A stretch of 64,000 nt of DNA from Chromobacterium alkanivorans (GCF_016937655.1 NZ_JAFHKL010000007.1:62001-126000); one strand, 5' to 3'. Shown: positions 28,384 to 38,286, numbered from the stretch's first letter. The notes: a model not told the origin generated them from the sequence alone. Program-made: numbers and translations.

Positions 28384-29703
28384 TTAGATGCCGTCGTCGG
28401 CCGGCAAGGCCGCCGGCGGGGTCGGCAGCCGGGTCACCAGGATCTTATCGACCCGGGTTTTGTCCATGTCCACCACTTCGAAGCTGAAGCCGTTCCAGTC
28501 GAAACGGTCGGTGACGCTGGGTACCCGGCCCAGCTGGAACATCACCATGCCGCCCAGGGTGTGGATGTTGCCGCCGGCTTCTCCGGGCAGCGTCTCGGCA
28601 ATGTCGAAGCACTCCTTGAAGCGGTCCAGCGACAGCATGCCGTCTATCAGCCAGCTGCCGTCCTCACGCTGGGCGATGTCGTCGTTTTCAGCGCTGATGG
28701 CCGGCATGTCGCCGACGATGGCTTCAAGAACGTCGTTCATCGTCACCAGGCCTTCCAGCTCGCCGTATTCGTCCACCACCAGGGCCATGTGATGGCGGGT
28801 CTGCTTGAACTGCTCCAGCAACTGCATCAGGGTGATCTTGGCGGGCACGTAGAGCGGCTGGGACAGTTCCGCGGCGACGTCGGGCCGCTGCCCGGCCAGC
28901 ACGCGGTCCAGCACCCGTTTGGCGTGCAGCACGCCGACGATTTGCTCGACGCCGCCGCGGCAGACCGGGAAGTGGTTGAAATGGTGGCTTTGCAGCAGGC
29001 GGTGGTTCACTTCGGGCGCATCGTCCAGATCCAGCGCCACGATGTCCTTGCGCGGCGTCATCGCCGCCGCCACCTTGCGGTTGTCCAGCCGGAAGATATT
29101 GGTCACCAGCTCCTGTTCGGCGCGGTCGAACACCCCTTCGTCCGCGCCTTGTTCCATCAGCACCCGGATTTCCTCCTCGGTGATGGACGGATCGCTGCTC
29201 TTCTTGGCGCCCAACAGCCGCAGCAGGGCGTCGGTGCTGCGGCTCAAGGCCTGGACCAGCGGCGCGCTGAGCCGCGACAGCAGCAGCATGGGTCGCGCCA
29301 GCGCGGTGGCCACCGCCTCCGGGTTCAGCAGCGCCAGCCGCTTGGGCACCAGTTCGCCGAAAATCAGCGACAGCAGGGTGATGATGAACACCATCAGCGC
29401 CACCGACAGCGGCTTGCTGTACGGCGCCAGCAGCGGGAGATCCTGCAGCAGCCAACGCAGCTGTTCGGACAGCGCCGCCTCGCCGTAAACGCCGGACAGG
29501 ATGCTGATCGAAGTGATGCCTATCTGCACCGTGGACAGGAAGCGGCTGGGATCGTTGGCCAGCTTCAGCGCGGCCTGGGCGCCGCGCTGGCCGTCGTCCG
29601 CGCGTTGCAACAGCCGGACTTTGCGAGAGGAGACGATGGCGATTTCCGCCATGGCGAACAGGCCATTGAGCAGGATCAGGCACAGCAGGACGAGAATTTC
29701 CAC
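28384..29703 (-). CDS. CNNM/CorC-family membrane protein with CBS domains
   Basis: 439 residues. The N-terminal DUF21/CNNM domain has membrane helices (MEILVLLCLILLNGLFAMAEIAIVS and ALMVFIITLLSLIFGELVPKRLAL, a family signature). Then a CBS pair (about 205-325; TPRKDIVALDLDD, ALVVDEYGELEGLVTMNDVLEAIVGD) and a C-terminal CorC_HlyC domain (LIDGMLSLDRFKECFDI to VVDMDKTRVDKI). The family is linked to magnesium/cobalt export and was formerly named hemolysin. Its stop codon coincides with the end of a repeat element. Confidence 0.9.
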   Translation of the reverse strand: MEILVLLCLILLNGLFAMAEIAIVSSRKVRLLQRADDGQRGAQAALKLANDPSRFLSTVQIGITSISILSGVYGEAALSEQLRWLLQDLPLLAPYSKPLSVALMVFIITLLSLIFGELVPKRLALLNPEAVATALARPMLLLSRLSAPLVQALSRSTDALLRLLGAKKSSDPSITEEEIRVLMEQGADEGVFDRAEQELVTNIFRLDNRKVAAAMTPRKDIVALDLDDAPEVNHRLLQSHHFNHFPVCRGGVEQIVGVLHAKRVLDRVLAGQRPDVAAELSQPLYVPAKITLMQLLEQFKQTRHHMALVVDEYGELEGLVTMNDVLEAIVGDMPAISAENDDIAQREDGSWLIDGMLSLDRFKECFDIAETLPGEAGGNIHTLGGMVMFQLGRVPSVTDRFDWNGFSFEVVDMDKTRVDKILVTRLPTPPAALPADDGI

Positions 29704-29809
29704 GGCGCTAACACGGGATAGGAGCGGGAGCCCTAGCTTAGGCCATGCCGGCGCGGCGGAAAAGAGTCAAACGGGCAGGGCGGCGGCATAGGGGGGCCGC
29801 CGGGCTGCT

Positions 29810-30532
29810 TTAAAACAGGCTGTTCTGCGGCGCCGGAGCGCCCCACTGCACGGCGCCGCGGCCGCGCGACAGCAGCCAGGCGTTGACTTGCGAAAAATGA
29901 CGGCAGCCGTGGAAGCCGCGGCTGGCGGACAGCGGCGACGGATGGGCGGCGTCCAGCACCAGATGGCGGCTGGTGTCGATGCGTTCGGCCTTGGTCTTGG
30001 CCCAGTTGCCCCACAGCAGGAACACGCAGCCGGCGCTTTGCGCGTTGACGGCGTCGATCAGCGCGTCGCTGACCATTTGCCAGCCCAGTTTGGCGTGGCT
30101 GCCGGCCTTGTCCCGCTCCACGGTGAACACGCTGTTGAGCAGCAGCACGCCTTGCTGCGCCCAGTGGGTCAGGTCGCCGCTATTGGGCACGCCGCAGCCC
30201 AGGTCCGCCGCCAGTTCCTTGTACAGATTGCGCAGGCTGGGCGGCACCCGCACGCCGGGCGGCACCGAGAAAGACAAGCCCATCGCCTCGCCGTCGCCGT
30301 GGTAGGGGTCTTGCCCCAGGATCACCACGCGCACATCGGCCGGCGCGGCGAAGGTCAGCGCGTTGAAGGTCAGCGGCGCCGGCGGGAACAGAGTTTTGCC
30401 CTGCGTTTGCTGGGCTTGCAGTTCCCGGTCGATGCCGGCCAATTGCTGTTGAATGGCCGGCGTTGACAACACTTGCTCCCAGGCGGGATGAACGCGGGCC
30501 AGGGCGGGAGACAGGTAAGACAATGCTTGCAT
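29810..30532 (-). CDS. ung: Uracil-DNA glycosylase
   Basis: Family 1 UDG that removes uracil from DNA, the first step of base-excision repair. 240 residues. The water-activating D75 is in ILGQDPYHGDGEAMGLSFSVP, and the leucine-loop motif HPSPLSASRGFHGCRHF lies near the C-terminus with the catalytic histidine. VFLLWGNWAKTK is also conserved. The gene stands alone; no strong ribosome site precedes ATG. Confidence 0.96.
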   Translation of the reverse strand: MQALSYLSPALARVHPAWEQVLSTPAIQQQLAGIDRELQAQQTQGKTLFPPAPLTFNALTFAAPADVRVVILGQDPYHGDGEAMGLSFSVPPGVRVPPSLRNLYKELAADLGCGVPNSGDLTHWAQQGVLLLNSVFTVERDKAGSHAKLGWQMVSDALIDAVNAQSAGCVFLLWGNWAKTKAERIDTSRHLVLDAAHPSPLSASRGFHGCRHFSQVNAWLLSRGRGAVQWGAPAPQNSLF

Positions 30533-30593
30533 GGAAGATTCGGGTTCTAGCTATCGTGAGGGAATTGGAATCCGGCGGGCCGGTTTCGTTCCA

Positions 30594-30620
30594 TGAAAAA
30601 GCCGTTCCCGCGGGAACGGC
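30594..30620 (-). terminator. Terminator of the PIMT-rhodanese pair
   Basis: On the minus strand the 10-bp palindrome halves GCCGTTCCCG/CGGGAACGGC are followed by TTTTT, 28 bases after the rhodanese stop codon. Confidence 0.85.
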
Positions 30621-30647
30621 TGGCGACGACGACGCATGGCGGTGGGC

Positions 30648-30971
30648 TCAGTAGCGCGCCATTTGCGGATCCACTTCCGCGGCCCAAGCCTCCACGCCGC
30701 CGGCCAGGCTCAGCACCTGTTCGAAGCCGGCGTCCAGCAGGAAGCGCGCCACGTGCGCGCTGCGCACGCCATGGTGGCAGATCACCACGATGGGCGCGTC
30801 CGGCAGCTCGCTCATGCGCAGCGGGATCAGATTCATCGGGATGTGCAGCGAGCCGGGAATCATGCACAGCTGCACTTCCCACGCTTCGCGCACGTCCAGC
30901 AGCAGCGGAGCCTCGGCGGCGGTGTCGGCCAGCGCCGCCGCCAGATCGCGGGCGCGGATTTCCTGGACCAT
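30648..30971 (-). CDS. Single-domain rhodanese-like protein
   Basis: 107 residues. Rhodanese fold with LLLDVREAWEVQLCMIPGSLHIPMN and the active-site loop CHHGVRSAHVA containing the cysteine that carries sulfane sulfur. C-terminal LAGGVEAWAAEVDP is typical. The start shares one base with the PIMT stop codon (TGATG), so it is translated after it. Likely a cytosolic sulfurtransferase; acceptor unknown. Confidence 0.9.
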   Translation of the reverse strand: MVQEIRARDLAAALADTAAEAPLLLDVREAWEVQLCMIPGSLHIPMNLIPLRMSELPDAPIVVICHHGVRSAHVARFLLDAGFEQVLSLAGGVEAWAAEVDPQMARY

Positions 30972-31630
30972 CAAAACGCGAAGCGTTCCGGTTCCACCGC
31001 TTCCGCCTTGGCCAGGCGGGCGATACAGGTTTCGAACAGGCCGGTTTCGCTGAAGCTGGCTTCGGTTTCGCGCTTGATCAGCTTGCAGGTCATCACCGGC
31101 AGATCGCCCGCCACCATGATCAGGCGGCCGCCGACGGCCAGCTGGTCTTTCAGTTCCTGCGGCACCACCGGCAGCGAACCGCCAACCACGATCACGTCGA
31201 ACGGCGCTTGCTGCGGCAGGCCCAGCACGCCGTCGCCTTCCACCAGGGTCACGTTGGCGATGCCGGCCTGCTTCAGGTTGGCGGCCGCGGTTTCGCGCTG
31301 GGCGGGGTCGATTTCCACGCTGTAGACGTGTTGGCCCATCTTGGCCAGCAAGGCGGTCAGGTAGCCGCTGCCGGTGCCGATTTCCAGGATCTTGTCCTGG
31401 GCCTGGACGGCGGCGTCCTGAACCAGGCGCGCTTCCATTTTGGGCTGCAGCATGAAGCTGCCGTTGGGCAGCGGCAGTTCGGTGTCGACAAAGGCCAGGC
31501 TGCGTTTGTCGGCGGCGACGAACTGTTCGCGTTTCACGTGAAACAGCAGGTCCAGCACGTTAGTGTCAAGTACGTCCCACGGACGAATCTGCTGCTCGAC
31601 CATGTTGAAACGGGCATTCTCAAAATCCAT
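30971..31630 (-). CDS. Protein-L-isoaspartate O-methyltransferase family protein
   Basis: 219 residues. SAM-binding motif KILEIGTGSGYLTALLAKMG (about 78-97), acidic VYSVEID, and VEGDGVLGLPQQAPFDVIVVGGSLP. The N-terminus MDFENARFNMVEQQIRPWDVLD is the form seen in betaproteobacterial PIMT paralogues. PIMT repairs isoaspartyl residues by methylating them, but this subgroup differs from E. coli Pcm and may have another substrate. GGAGTGAGCTG precedes ATG. It is divergent from thiC and overlaps the rhodanese gene by one base. Confidence 0.82.
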   Translation of the reverse strand: MDFENARFNMVEQQIRPWDVLDTNVLDLLFHVKREQFVAADKRSLAFVDTELPLPNGSFMLQPKMEARLVQDAAVQAQDKILEIGTGSGYLTALLAKMGQHVYSVEIDPAQRETAAANLKQAGIANVTLVEGDGVLGLPQQAPFDVIVVGGSLPVVPQELKDQLAVGGRLIMVAGDLPVMTCKLIKRETEASFSETGLFETCIARLAKAEAVEPERFAF

Positions 31631-31723
31631 CAGCTCACTCCGGAGGGGCTTGCCGCCGCAGGAAAAACGCGGCGGCGTGTCATGGCGATAACTTGCGATT
31701 ATCCCACATTTGCCGTACCTTCA

Positions 31724-31871
31724 CAGCATCGCTAGGGGTCCTGCGCGACGGTCGACAAGATGATCCATATCCTTGAAAGGATAGGATAATCGTTAAAGAT
31801 TGTTGCGCTGGTGAGAAACACCCTTGGAACCTGACCCGGATAATACCGGCGTAGGGAAGCGCAACTTGCTG
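31724..31871 (+). ncRNA. TPP riboswitch (THI element) of thiC
   Basis: Conserved 3' half is clear: UGAGAAACACCC, then UUGGAACCUGACCCGG, AUAAUACCGGCG and UAGGGAAG. Helices can be built: P1 CAGCA/TGCTG plus CGCT/AGCG (31724-31733 with 31858-31871), P2 GGGT (31736-31739) with ACCC (31820-31823), P3 GCGCGAC (31743-31749) with GTTGCGC (31802-31808), and P5 CCGG/CCGG. P3 is enlarged by about 50 nt. An 8-bp alternative helix, GTTGCGCT (31802-31809) with AGCGCAAC (31858-31865), would break both P1 and P3, a plausible switch. Confidence 0.93.
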
Positions 31872-31874
31872 TAG

Positions 31875-33875
<2,001 letters not shown>

Positions 33876-33893
33876 GCGTGAACGGATGATCCA

Positions 33894-33917
33894 ACGGCGG
33901 CCATGGCCGCCGTTTTT
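33894..33917 (+). terminator. Terminator of thiC
   Basis: ACGGCGGC and GCCGCCGT form an 8-bp stem with a CATG loop followed by a TTTTT run, 18 bases after the stop codon. Confidence 0.88.
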
Positions 33918-33990
33918 CATGACGCAAGGGCTAGCGGCGGCGTGGCCGATTCGGGTCTATCATCAGACATCCCCTCATAGGAGAAGCGCC

Positions 33991-34224
33991 ATGGACACCA
34001 GCGAACATTCCCTGTCCGGGCTGTTCCGCCAGTTGGGCCTGGCCGACGAGCCCGCCGCCATCCGCGCCTTCATCGCCAGCCATCCGCTGCCGCGCAACGC
34101 CGTGCTGGCGGACGCGCCGTTCTGGACGCCGGCGCAGGCGGATTTCCTGCGCCAGGCTTTGGCCGAGGATGCGGACTGGAGCGAGGAGGTGGATGAGCTG
34201 GCGGTGTTGTTGCAGGTGGCTTAG
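33991..34224 (+). CDS. DUF2789 family protein
   Basis: 77 residues, starting MDTSEHSLSGLFRQLGLADEPAAIRAFIASH, then LADAPFWTPAQADFLRQALAEDADW, a helical protein pattern of the DUF2789 family of unknown function. TAGGAG lies 8 bases before ATG. The TAG stop codon straddles the junction with a repeat element, whose first base is its G. Confidence 0.85.
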   Translation: MDTSEHSLSGLFRQLGLADEPAAIRAFIASHPLPRNAVLADAPFWTPAQADFLRQALAEDADWSEEVDELAVLLQVA

Positions 34225-34335
34225 ACCCGCTAACAACACCCCTGATCCTGCGTTGCGCCTCCTTGTCGTACTACGGGTACTGCCTGCGTCGGCGCGCCTT
34301 GGCTCAGGTGCGCTGCGTGGCTTTGTTAGCGGCTC
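34224..34335. mobile_element. Second-family MITE-like element, full copy
   Basis: 112 bp bounded by inverted repeats GACCCGCTAACAACACC and its imperfect complement GGCTTTGTTAGCGGCTC. Flanked by TTA at 34221-34223 and 34336-34338. The right TTA is shared with copy C of the main family, so two elements stand in tandem at one target. No coding capacity. Confidence 0.75.
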
Positions 34336-34338
34336 TTA

Positions 34339-34481
34339 GAACCTGTTTACGATCTGCTGCGCTGCGTGGAGCGTTACACGATGAGTACGCCTTCGAAATA
34401 CTCATGTACCGTATGTACATTCCGATTTTTCAGCCGTTTTCGCCTTGTCTCGCTCTTGCTCGCGAGATCGTAAACACGTTC
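34339..34481. mobile_element. MITE-like element, copy C
   Basis: 143 bp, reverse orientation: left GAACCTGTTTACGATCTGC, right GAGATCGTAAACACGTTC. Flanked by TTA at 34336-34338 and 34482-34484; the right TTA is the complement of the nucleosidase TAA stop codon. The interior matches copies A and E (CGTTTTCGCCTTGTCTCGC). Confidence 0.85.
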
Positions 34482-35393
34482 TTAGTGATTTAACGACCGC
34501 AACAACCCCCTCACCGTATTGGCGGCGTTGTCGGCGGCGATCTGCATGAAGGTGTCCATTTCATTGGCGTGTTCGCTGCCGCCGGCCAGATCCGACAGGC
34601 TGCGGAAGGCGATGAAGGGCACGCGGTTGGCGTGAGCCACCTGGGCCACCGCCGCGGTTTCCATATCCACCACCTGGGCCTGGTAAGTCTTGGCCAGATA
34701 ATCGCGGTAGCCGGCGTTGTCCATGAAGATGGGGCCGGACAGGCCGTTGCCGCCGGCGACGATGCGCGGCGGCGCGGGCAGGCAGCGCTGGGCGGCGTCG
34801 CAGCCGCGCAGGGTGTCGGCCGGCAAGCCCTTGGCCAAGCGCAGTAATTCCGGGTCCACGTCAAACCAGAAGCGGGTTTCGCTGCCGCCGTCGGCGGTGG
34901 CCAGCTTGACGTCGCGCGGGTGGATCATGCCGTAGTTGGGACGCGCGGCCGGGTCCGCGTAAGGCGGCGGCGCGTAGCGGCCGGGCGCGGTTTCGCGCGC
35001 GTAGATCGCTTCGGCGTAATTGCCCCAGCGCCGCGGCACCGCCACGTCGCCAATGCGCAGCCGGTCGTCCACGCCGCCGGCGATGCCGCTGAACACGATG
35101 CGGCTCACATTGAAGCGGTCCAGCGCCAGCTGGGCGTTCATCGCCGCATTGCTCATGCTGACCCCGCTCATGAACAGCAGCACCGGCTGGCCCTCCAGTT
35201 GCGCGGTGGTGAAGCGCACGCCGTTGACGCGGTATTCGCGTTTGTCGGCGGCCTGGCTCAGCAGCAGGGTTTCCTCCGGACCAAACGCCGACACCACGGC
35301 GGTGCGCGGCGCCGCGTCGAGAACGGGAGCGGCGTGGACGGCGGCGCTCAGCGCCAGCAGCGCGCAAACAGATCGAATCTTGAATGCTTTCAT
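34482..35393 (-). CDS. Periplasmic nucleosidase (MTA/SAH nucleosidase family)
   Basis: 303 residues with signal peptide MKAFKIRSVCALLALSAAVHA, so the enzyme is exported, unlike cytosolic Pfs/Mtn. The PNP_UDP fold is visible: VSAFGPEE, a SGVSMSNAAMNAQLAL stretch, FSGIAGGVDDRLRIGDV, VVDMETAAVAQVAHANRVPF (glutamate for the ribose hydroxyls) and FRSLSDLAGG with the catalytic aspartate. It probably cleaves nucleosides such as methylthioadenosine in the periplasm. There is an insert of about 50 residues relative to Pfs. Exact substrate not decided. Confidence 0.8.
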   Translation of the reverse strand: MKAFKIRSVCALLALSAAVHAAPVLDAAPRTAVVSAFGPEETLLLSQAADKREYRVNGVRFTTAQLEGQPVLLFMSGVSMSNAAMNAQLALDRFNVSRIVFSGIAGGVDDRLRIGDVAVPRRWGNYAEAIYARETAPGRYAPPPYADPAARPNYGMIHPRDVKLATADGGSETRFWFDVDPELLRLAKGLPADTLRGCDAAQRCLPAPPRIVAGGNGLSGPIFMDNAGYRDYLAKTYQAQVVDMETAAVAQVAHANRVPFIAFRSLSDLAGGSEHANEMDTFMQIAADNAANTVRGLLRSLNH

Positions 35394-35565
35394 GGTGAAA
35401 ATCCGGATGGAAATGGAGTCGCGCCATGATAAACGGTTTTCGCGCCGAAACCGCGTTTCAAGTCAGCAAGAATCGGAATGCCAAACGGGTGGAATGGGCT
35501 GAGACTGAAGCCATTGCCGCGCCGAAGACCGGCGCAGGACTCATTCACTGTCAGGAGAAACCCCC

Positions 35566-36330
35566 ATGAGCGCATTGATCAATAAAACCGCCATCGTCAC
35601 CGGCGCCAGCTCCGGCATCGGCCTGGCGGCGGCCAAGCTGTTTGCGCGCGAAGGCGCGCGCGTGGTGTTGGTGGCGCGGCGCGCGGCCAAGCTGGACCGG
35701 CTGGTGTCGGAAATCGTCGCCGACGGCGGCCAGGCCGCGGCCTTGGCCGGCGATCTCACCTCGGAGGATTGCGCGCGGGAGGCGGTGGAACTGGCGCTGG
35801 ATAGATTCGGCGGCCTGGACATCGCCTTCAATAACGCCGGCAGTCTGGGCGCCTTGGGCAGCCTGGATCAGGTGTCGCTGGACGGCTGGCGCGCGACGCT
35901 GGACAGCAATTTGAGCAGCGCCTTCCTGTGCGCCAAGCATCAGCTGCCGGCCTTGCTGCGCAGCGGCGGCGGTTCGATGATCTTCACCTCGTCCTTCGTC
36001 GGCTACGCCATCGGTTTCCCCGGCATGGCCGCTTACGCGGCCAGCAAGGCGGGGCTGGTGGGCCTGGCGCGCACCTTGGCGGCGGAATACGGCGCTCAGG
36101 GTTTGCGCGTCAACGCTTTGCTGCCGGGCGGCACCGACACCGAGATGGGCCGCGCGGCGGCGGCGACGGCGGAACAGCGCGAGATGGTGGCCGGCTTGCA
36201 CGCGCTCAAGCGCATGGCGGCGCCGGAAGAGATTGCGCGCGCGGCCTTGTTCCTGGCATCGGACGCGTCCAGTTTCGTCACTGGCACTGCATTGATGGTG
36301 GATGGCGGGGTGTCGATCAGCAAGCTGTGA
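35566..36330 (+). CDS. Short-chain dehydrogenase/reductase
   Basis: 254-residue classical SDR: cofactor loop TGASSGIGLAAAKLFAREGARVVLVARR (arginines after the loop suggest NADP), NNAGSLG, catalytic serine in IFTSSFVGYAIG, and Tyr/Lys in YAASKAG, all intact. C-terminal LPGGTDTEMG and FVTGTALMVDGGVSISKL are usual. Substrate unknown. GGAG lies 8 bases before ATG. Stands alone. Confidence 0.92.
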   Translation: MSALINKTAIVTGASSGIGLAAAKLFAREGARVVLVARRAAKLDRLVSEIVADGGQAAALAGDLTSEDCAREAVELALDRFGGLDIAFNNAGSLGALGSLDQVSLDGWRATLDSNLSSAFLCAKHQLPALLRSGGGSMIFTSSFVGYAIGFPGMAAYAASKAGLVGLARTLAAEYGAQGLRVNALLPGGTDTEMGRAAAATAEQREMVAGLHALKRMAAPEEIARAALFLASDASSFVTGTALMVDGGVSISKL

Positions 36331-36459
36331 TTCGCGCCGCTTCAAGCCTCGCTTAACGACGCGAAGTCAATGTTTAACCGCTTTTTTGGCGCTTTTGGCG
36401 ATGTTTTTGGAGAAGTTTGTTGCCAAAGACATTGAATCCGCTATACGGATGATGGTTTA

Positions 36460-36601
36460 GAACGTGTTTACGATCTCGCGAGCTAAGGCGAGACAAGGCG
36501 TTGCGGCTGAGAAAGCGGAATGGTCAAGCGGTACATGAGCATTTCGAAGCTGTACTCACCGTGTAACGCTCCACGACGCGCAGCAGATCGTAAACAGGTT
36601 C
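36460..36601. mobile_element. MITE-like element, copy D
   Basis: 142 bp, same orientation as copy B: left GAACGTGTTTACGATCTCGC, right GCAGATCGTAAACAGGTTC. Exact TTA duplication at 36457-36459 and 36602-36604. The SDR stop codon lies about 130 bp upstream, so this copy is truly intergenic. From its end to 36750 I see nothing else. Confidence 0.85.
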
Positions 36602-36750
36602 TTAGAGCCGGCCCATTCGCGGCGCGCAGCACCCTAGGCGCGGCTATTCCCATCCCGCCGGATGTCGCCGGCTTGACGCTCTCCCGCTGCTCCCCAACAA
36701 TAGCCCCCGCGCCGCAGCAATCGCGGCGCTCGGGATTGGTCTCCCGATTA

Positions 36751-36868
36751 TGAGTTCTTACCGCGGATGCGCTGTTTCCACAGCGTATCCGTTGCCATTG
36801 CTTTGCCTATCCGGGCGGGCCATGGCAAGTGGCGCCCTGATGGGCGCGCCGGCTTTCGTAAGAACTCA
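36751..36868 (+). ncRNA. Junction-shaped structured element in the leader of a hypothetical gene
   Basis: Outer stem TGAGTTCTTAC (36751-36761) pairs perfectly with GTAAGAACTCA (36858-36868). Inside are three hairpins: GGATGCGCTGT with ACAGCGTATCC (36765-36790), TTGCCAT with ATGGCAA (about 36792-36828), and GGCGCCC with GGGCGC(C) (36831-36848). A further hairpin at 36896-36919 (GCCCTGCCGC/GCGGCTGGGC) sits just ahead of the ribosome site of the next gene. The layout suggests an RNA aptamer plus expression platform. An uncharacterised inverted-repeat element is the alternative. Confidence 0.5.
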
Positions 36869-36941
36869 CCGGTAGACCAACTCTTGTCATGTGCCCGCCC
36901 TGCCGCTTTGCGGCTGGGCCCTTCTGCTCAGGAGGTTGCAA

Positions 36942-37466
36942 ATGGTAAAGCTTGTCCGTCCGGTGCTAGGCATCGAACTCTCTCCACCCCCAGCTGAAAC
37001 TCAAGACATCCGTCTGGATTCCGTATCCTCACTCCCGCCGCTAGGTCCGCGCTCGCGCTACCGCTTTGCCGGCCCCCACGCCAAAGACCTCAGCCTGCCC
37101 TTTATCCGCCGCATCGCAGGCCGCACTTATCCGCATTACTGGCAGCCAGCCGAAGCCAAGGATGAATTCGAGGCCTGCGCCTTGGGCCGGCAGTACGCCG
37201 CCCACCTGGCGCAGATGCTGAAGCTCAATCGCCAGCACTCGGCGCGCGGACTGTTGTTCCGCATCGCCAGCGATATGGATTTCCGCGACCGCGGCCACCG
37301 CCGCAGCATGTGCAAAAGCTTCTTCAATTATCTGGAGTTGCTGTTGAACCTGGGTGTGCAACAGGTCGATCTGGCGCAACACGTGGAGGCGGTGCAACGC
37401 TTCCACCTCAGCCTGGACGAGTTGGACACCTTGCAGCGGAAGCCACGGCGGAAGAAGAGGAGCTAA
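36942..37466 (+). CDS. Hypothetical protein, 174 residues
   Basis: Starts MVKLVRPVLGIELSPPPAE with AGGAGG 7 bases upstream, which decides the start. The N-terminal third is Pro/Ser-rich and probably flexible; the rest is helical and basic (RHSARGLLF-like region, DRGHRRSMCKSFFNYLELLLNLG) and the C-terminus is a string of basic residues (RKPRRKKRS). No signal peptide or membrane segment. I do not recognise the family; the basic tail could bind nucleic acid. Preceded by a strongly folded leader and followed directly by repeat copy E. Confidence 0.7.
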   Translation: MVKLVRPVLGIELSPPPAETQDIRLDSVSSLPPLGPRSRYRFAGPHAKDLSLPFIRRIAGRTYPHYWQPAEAKDEFEACALGRQYAAHLAQMLKLNRQHSARGLLFRIASDMDFRDRGHRRSMCKSFFNYLELLLNLGVQQVDLAQHVEAVQRFHLSLDELDTLQRKPRRKKRS

Positions 37467-37505
37467 GCTGAGGAGGGGCAGCCAGCCCGGTGGGGCTGGC
37501 TGTTG

Positions 37506-37638
37506 GAACCGGTTTACGATCTGCTGCGCGTCGTGAGACGTGGCACGGTGAATGCGGCTTCGGAATGTTCATTTACTACTTGTAAACTCCGCTTCCTCAG
37601 CCGTTTTCGCCTTAGCTCTCGAGATCGTAAACACGTTC
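37506..37638. mobile_element. MITE-like element, copy E
   Basis: About 133 bp, reverse orientation: left GAACCGGTTTACGATCTGC, right GAGATCGTAAACACGTTC. Ends are slightly decayed and the flanks are TTG and TTC, so no T-N-A duplication is preserved. The right end lies one base before the TGA stop codon of the PTS gene (37640-37642). Confidence 0.75.
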
Positions 37639-37639
37639 T

Positions 37640-38209
37640 TCAGAAGCGCGCCACCACCTTGCGTTTCACCGTGTAATCCGGCCGCAGGCTGGCTTCGCTG
37701 TCCATGAAGTAGCGGTTGCTGTCCAGCAGGAAGTGCGGGTCGTTCAGCTCTTCGGGATCGGCCCAGTCGCACAGCAGGTGGTAGAGCGCCTGGGCGCTGT
37801 GGCAGCGTTCCAGCGCCTGGCGGAACGGCCGCTCCGCGAACATGCGCGCGCAGCTGGCCAGCAGATGCAGGTGGGCTTCGCGGCTTTGCCGCGGCAACAG
37901 CAGCACCAGCGCGGTGTGCACCGGCTGCTGGTCGGGGGCGTCGAAGGCGATGGGGGTTTGCAGCCGCAGCAGCAAGGCGCGGGCTTCTTCCAGCCCATCG
38001 ATGCGGGCGTGCGGCAGCGCCAGGCCATGGCCGAGCGCGGTGCTGCCGGCCTGTTCGCGCTCGCGCAGCGCCGCGGCCAGCGTCGGGCGGTGCAGCGCGT
38101 GGCGCTGGGCCAGCTGGGAGGCGGCGCATTCCAGCAGCGCGCTTCTATTGGGCAGGGCTTGATTGAGCAGGATGTCTTGCGGGCCGCAGAGGTCGGGCAG
38201 GGTCAGCAT
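37640..38209 (-). CDS. PTS EIIA-domain protein (PtsN/fructose type) with C-terminal extension
   Basis: 189 residues. EIIA type 2 domain: ALREREQAGSTALGHGLALPHARIDG with the phospho-accepting histidine in LPHAR, then LLLPRQSREAHLHLLASCARMF. This resembles PtsN of the nitrogen PTS or the IIA of fructose systems. About 40 residues after the domain (DPEELNDPHFLLDSNRYFMDSEASLRPDYTVKRKVVARF) are beyond the usual length of about 150. No EIIB/EIIC, HPr or rpoN neighbours, so it probably acts as a regulatory phosphoprotein. Confidence 0.8.
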   Translation of the reverse strand: MLTLPDLCGPQDILLNQALPNRSALLECAASQLAQRHALHRPTLAAALREREQAGSTALGHGLALPHARIDGLEEARALLLRLQTPIAFDAPDQQPVHTALVLLLPRQSREAHLHLLASCARMFAERPFRQALERCHSAQALYHLLCDWADPEELNDPHFLLDSNRYFMDSEASLRPDYTVKRKVVARF

Positions 38210-38286
38210 GGCGGATTTCTCCTTTGGCTAGGGGGGCGACCTCATCCTAGTCAGAGGGGGCTAAAGATCCGCTAAAGAAAGCGCGC

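Noticed and set aside
31801-31865. TPP riboswitch lacking the P3 arm
   Set aside because: At first the pyrimidine-sensing arm looked missing, because GGTG could pair with CACC directly. A standard P2 (GGGT/ACCC) and a long P3 (GCGCGAC/GTTGCGC) are found farther upstream, so the aptamer is complete.
36751-36868. Integron attC site or tRNA-like gene
   Set aside because: No attC core sites (GTTRRRY/RYYYAAC) at the ends and no tRNA T-loop or anticodon arm; the closing stem and three hairpins do not match either.
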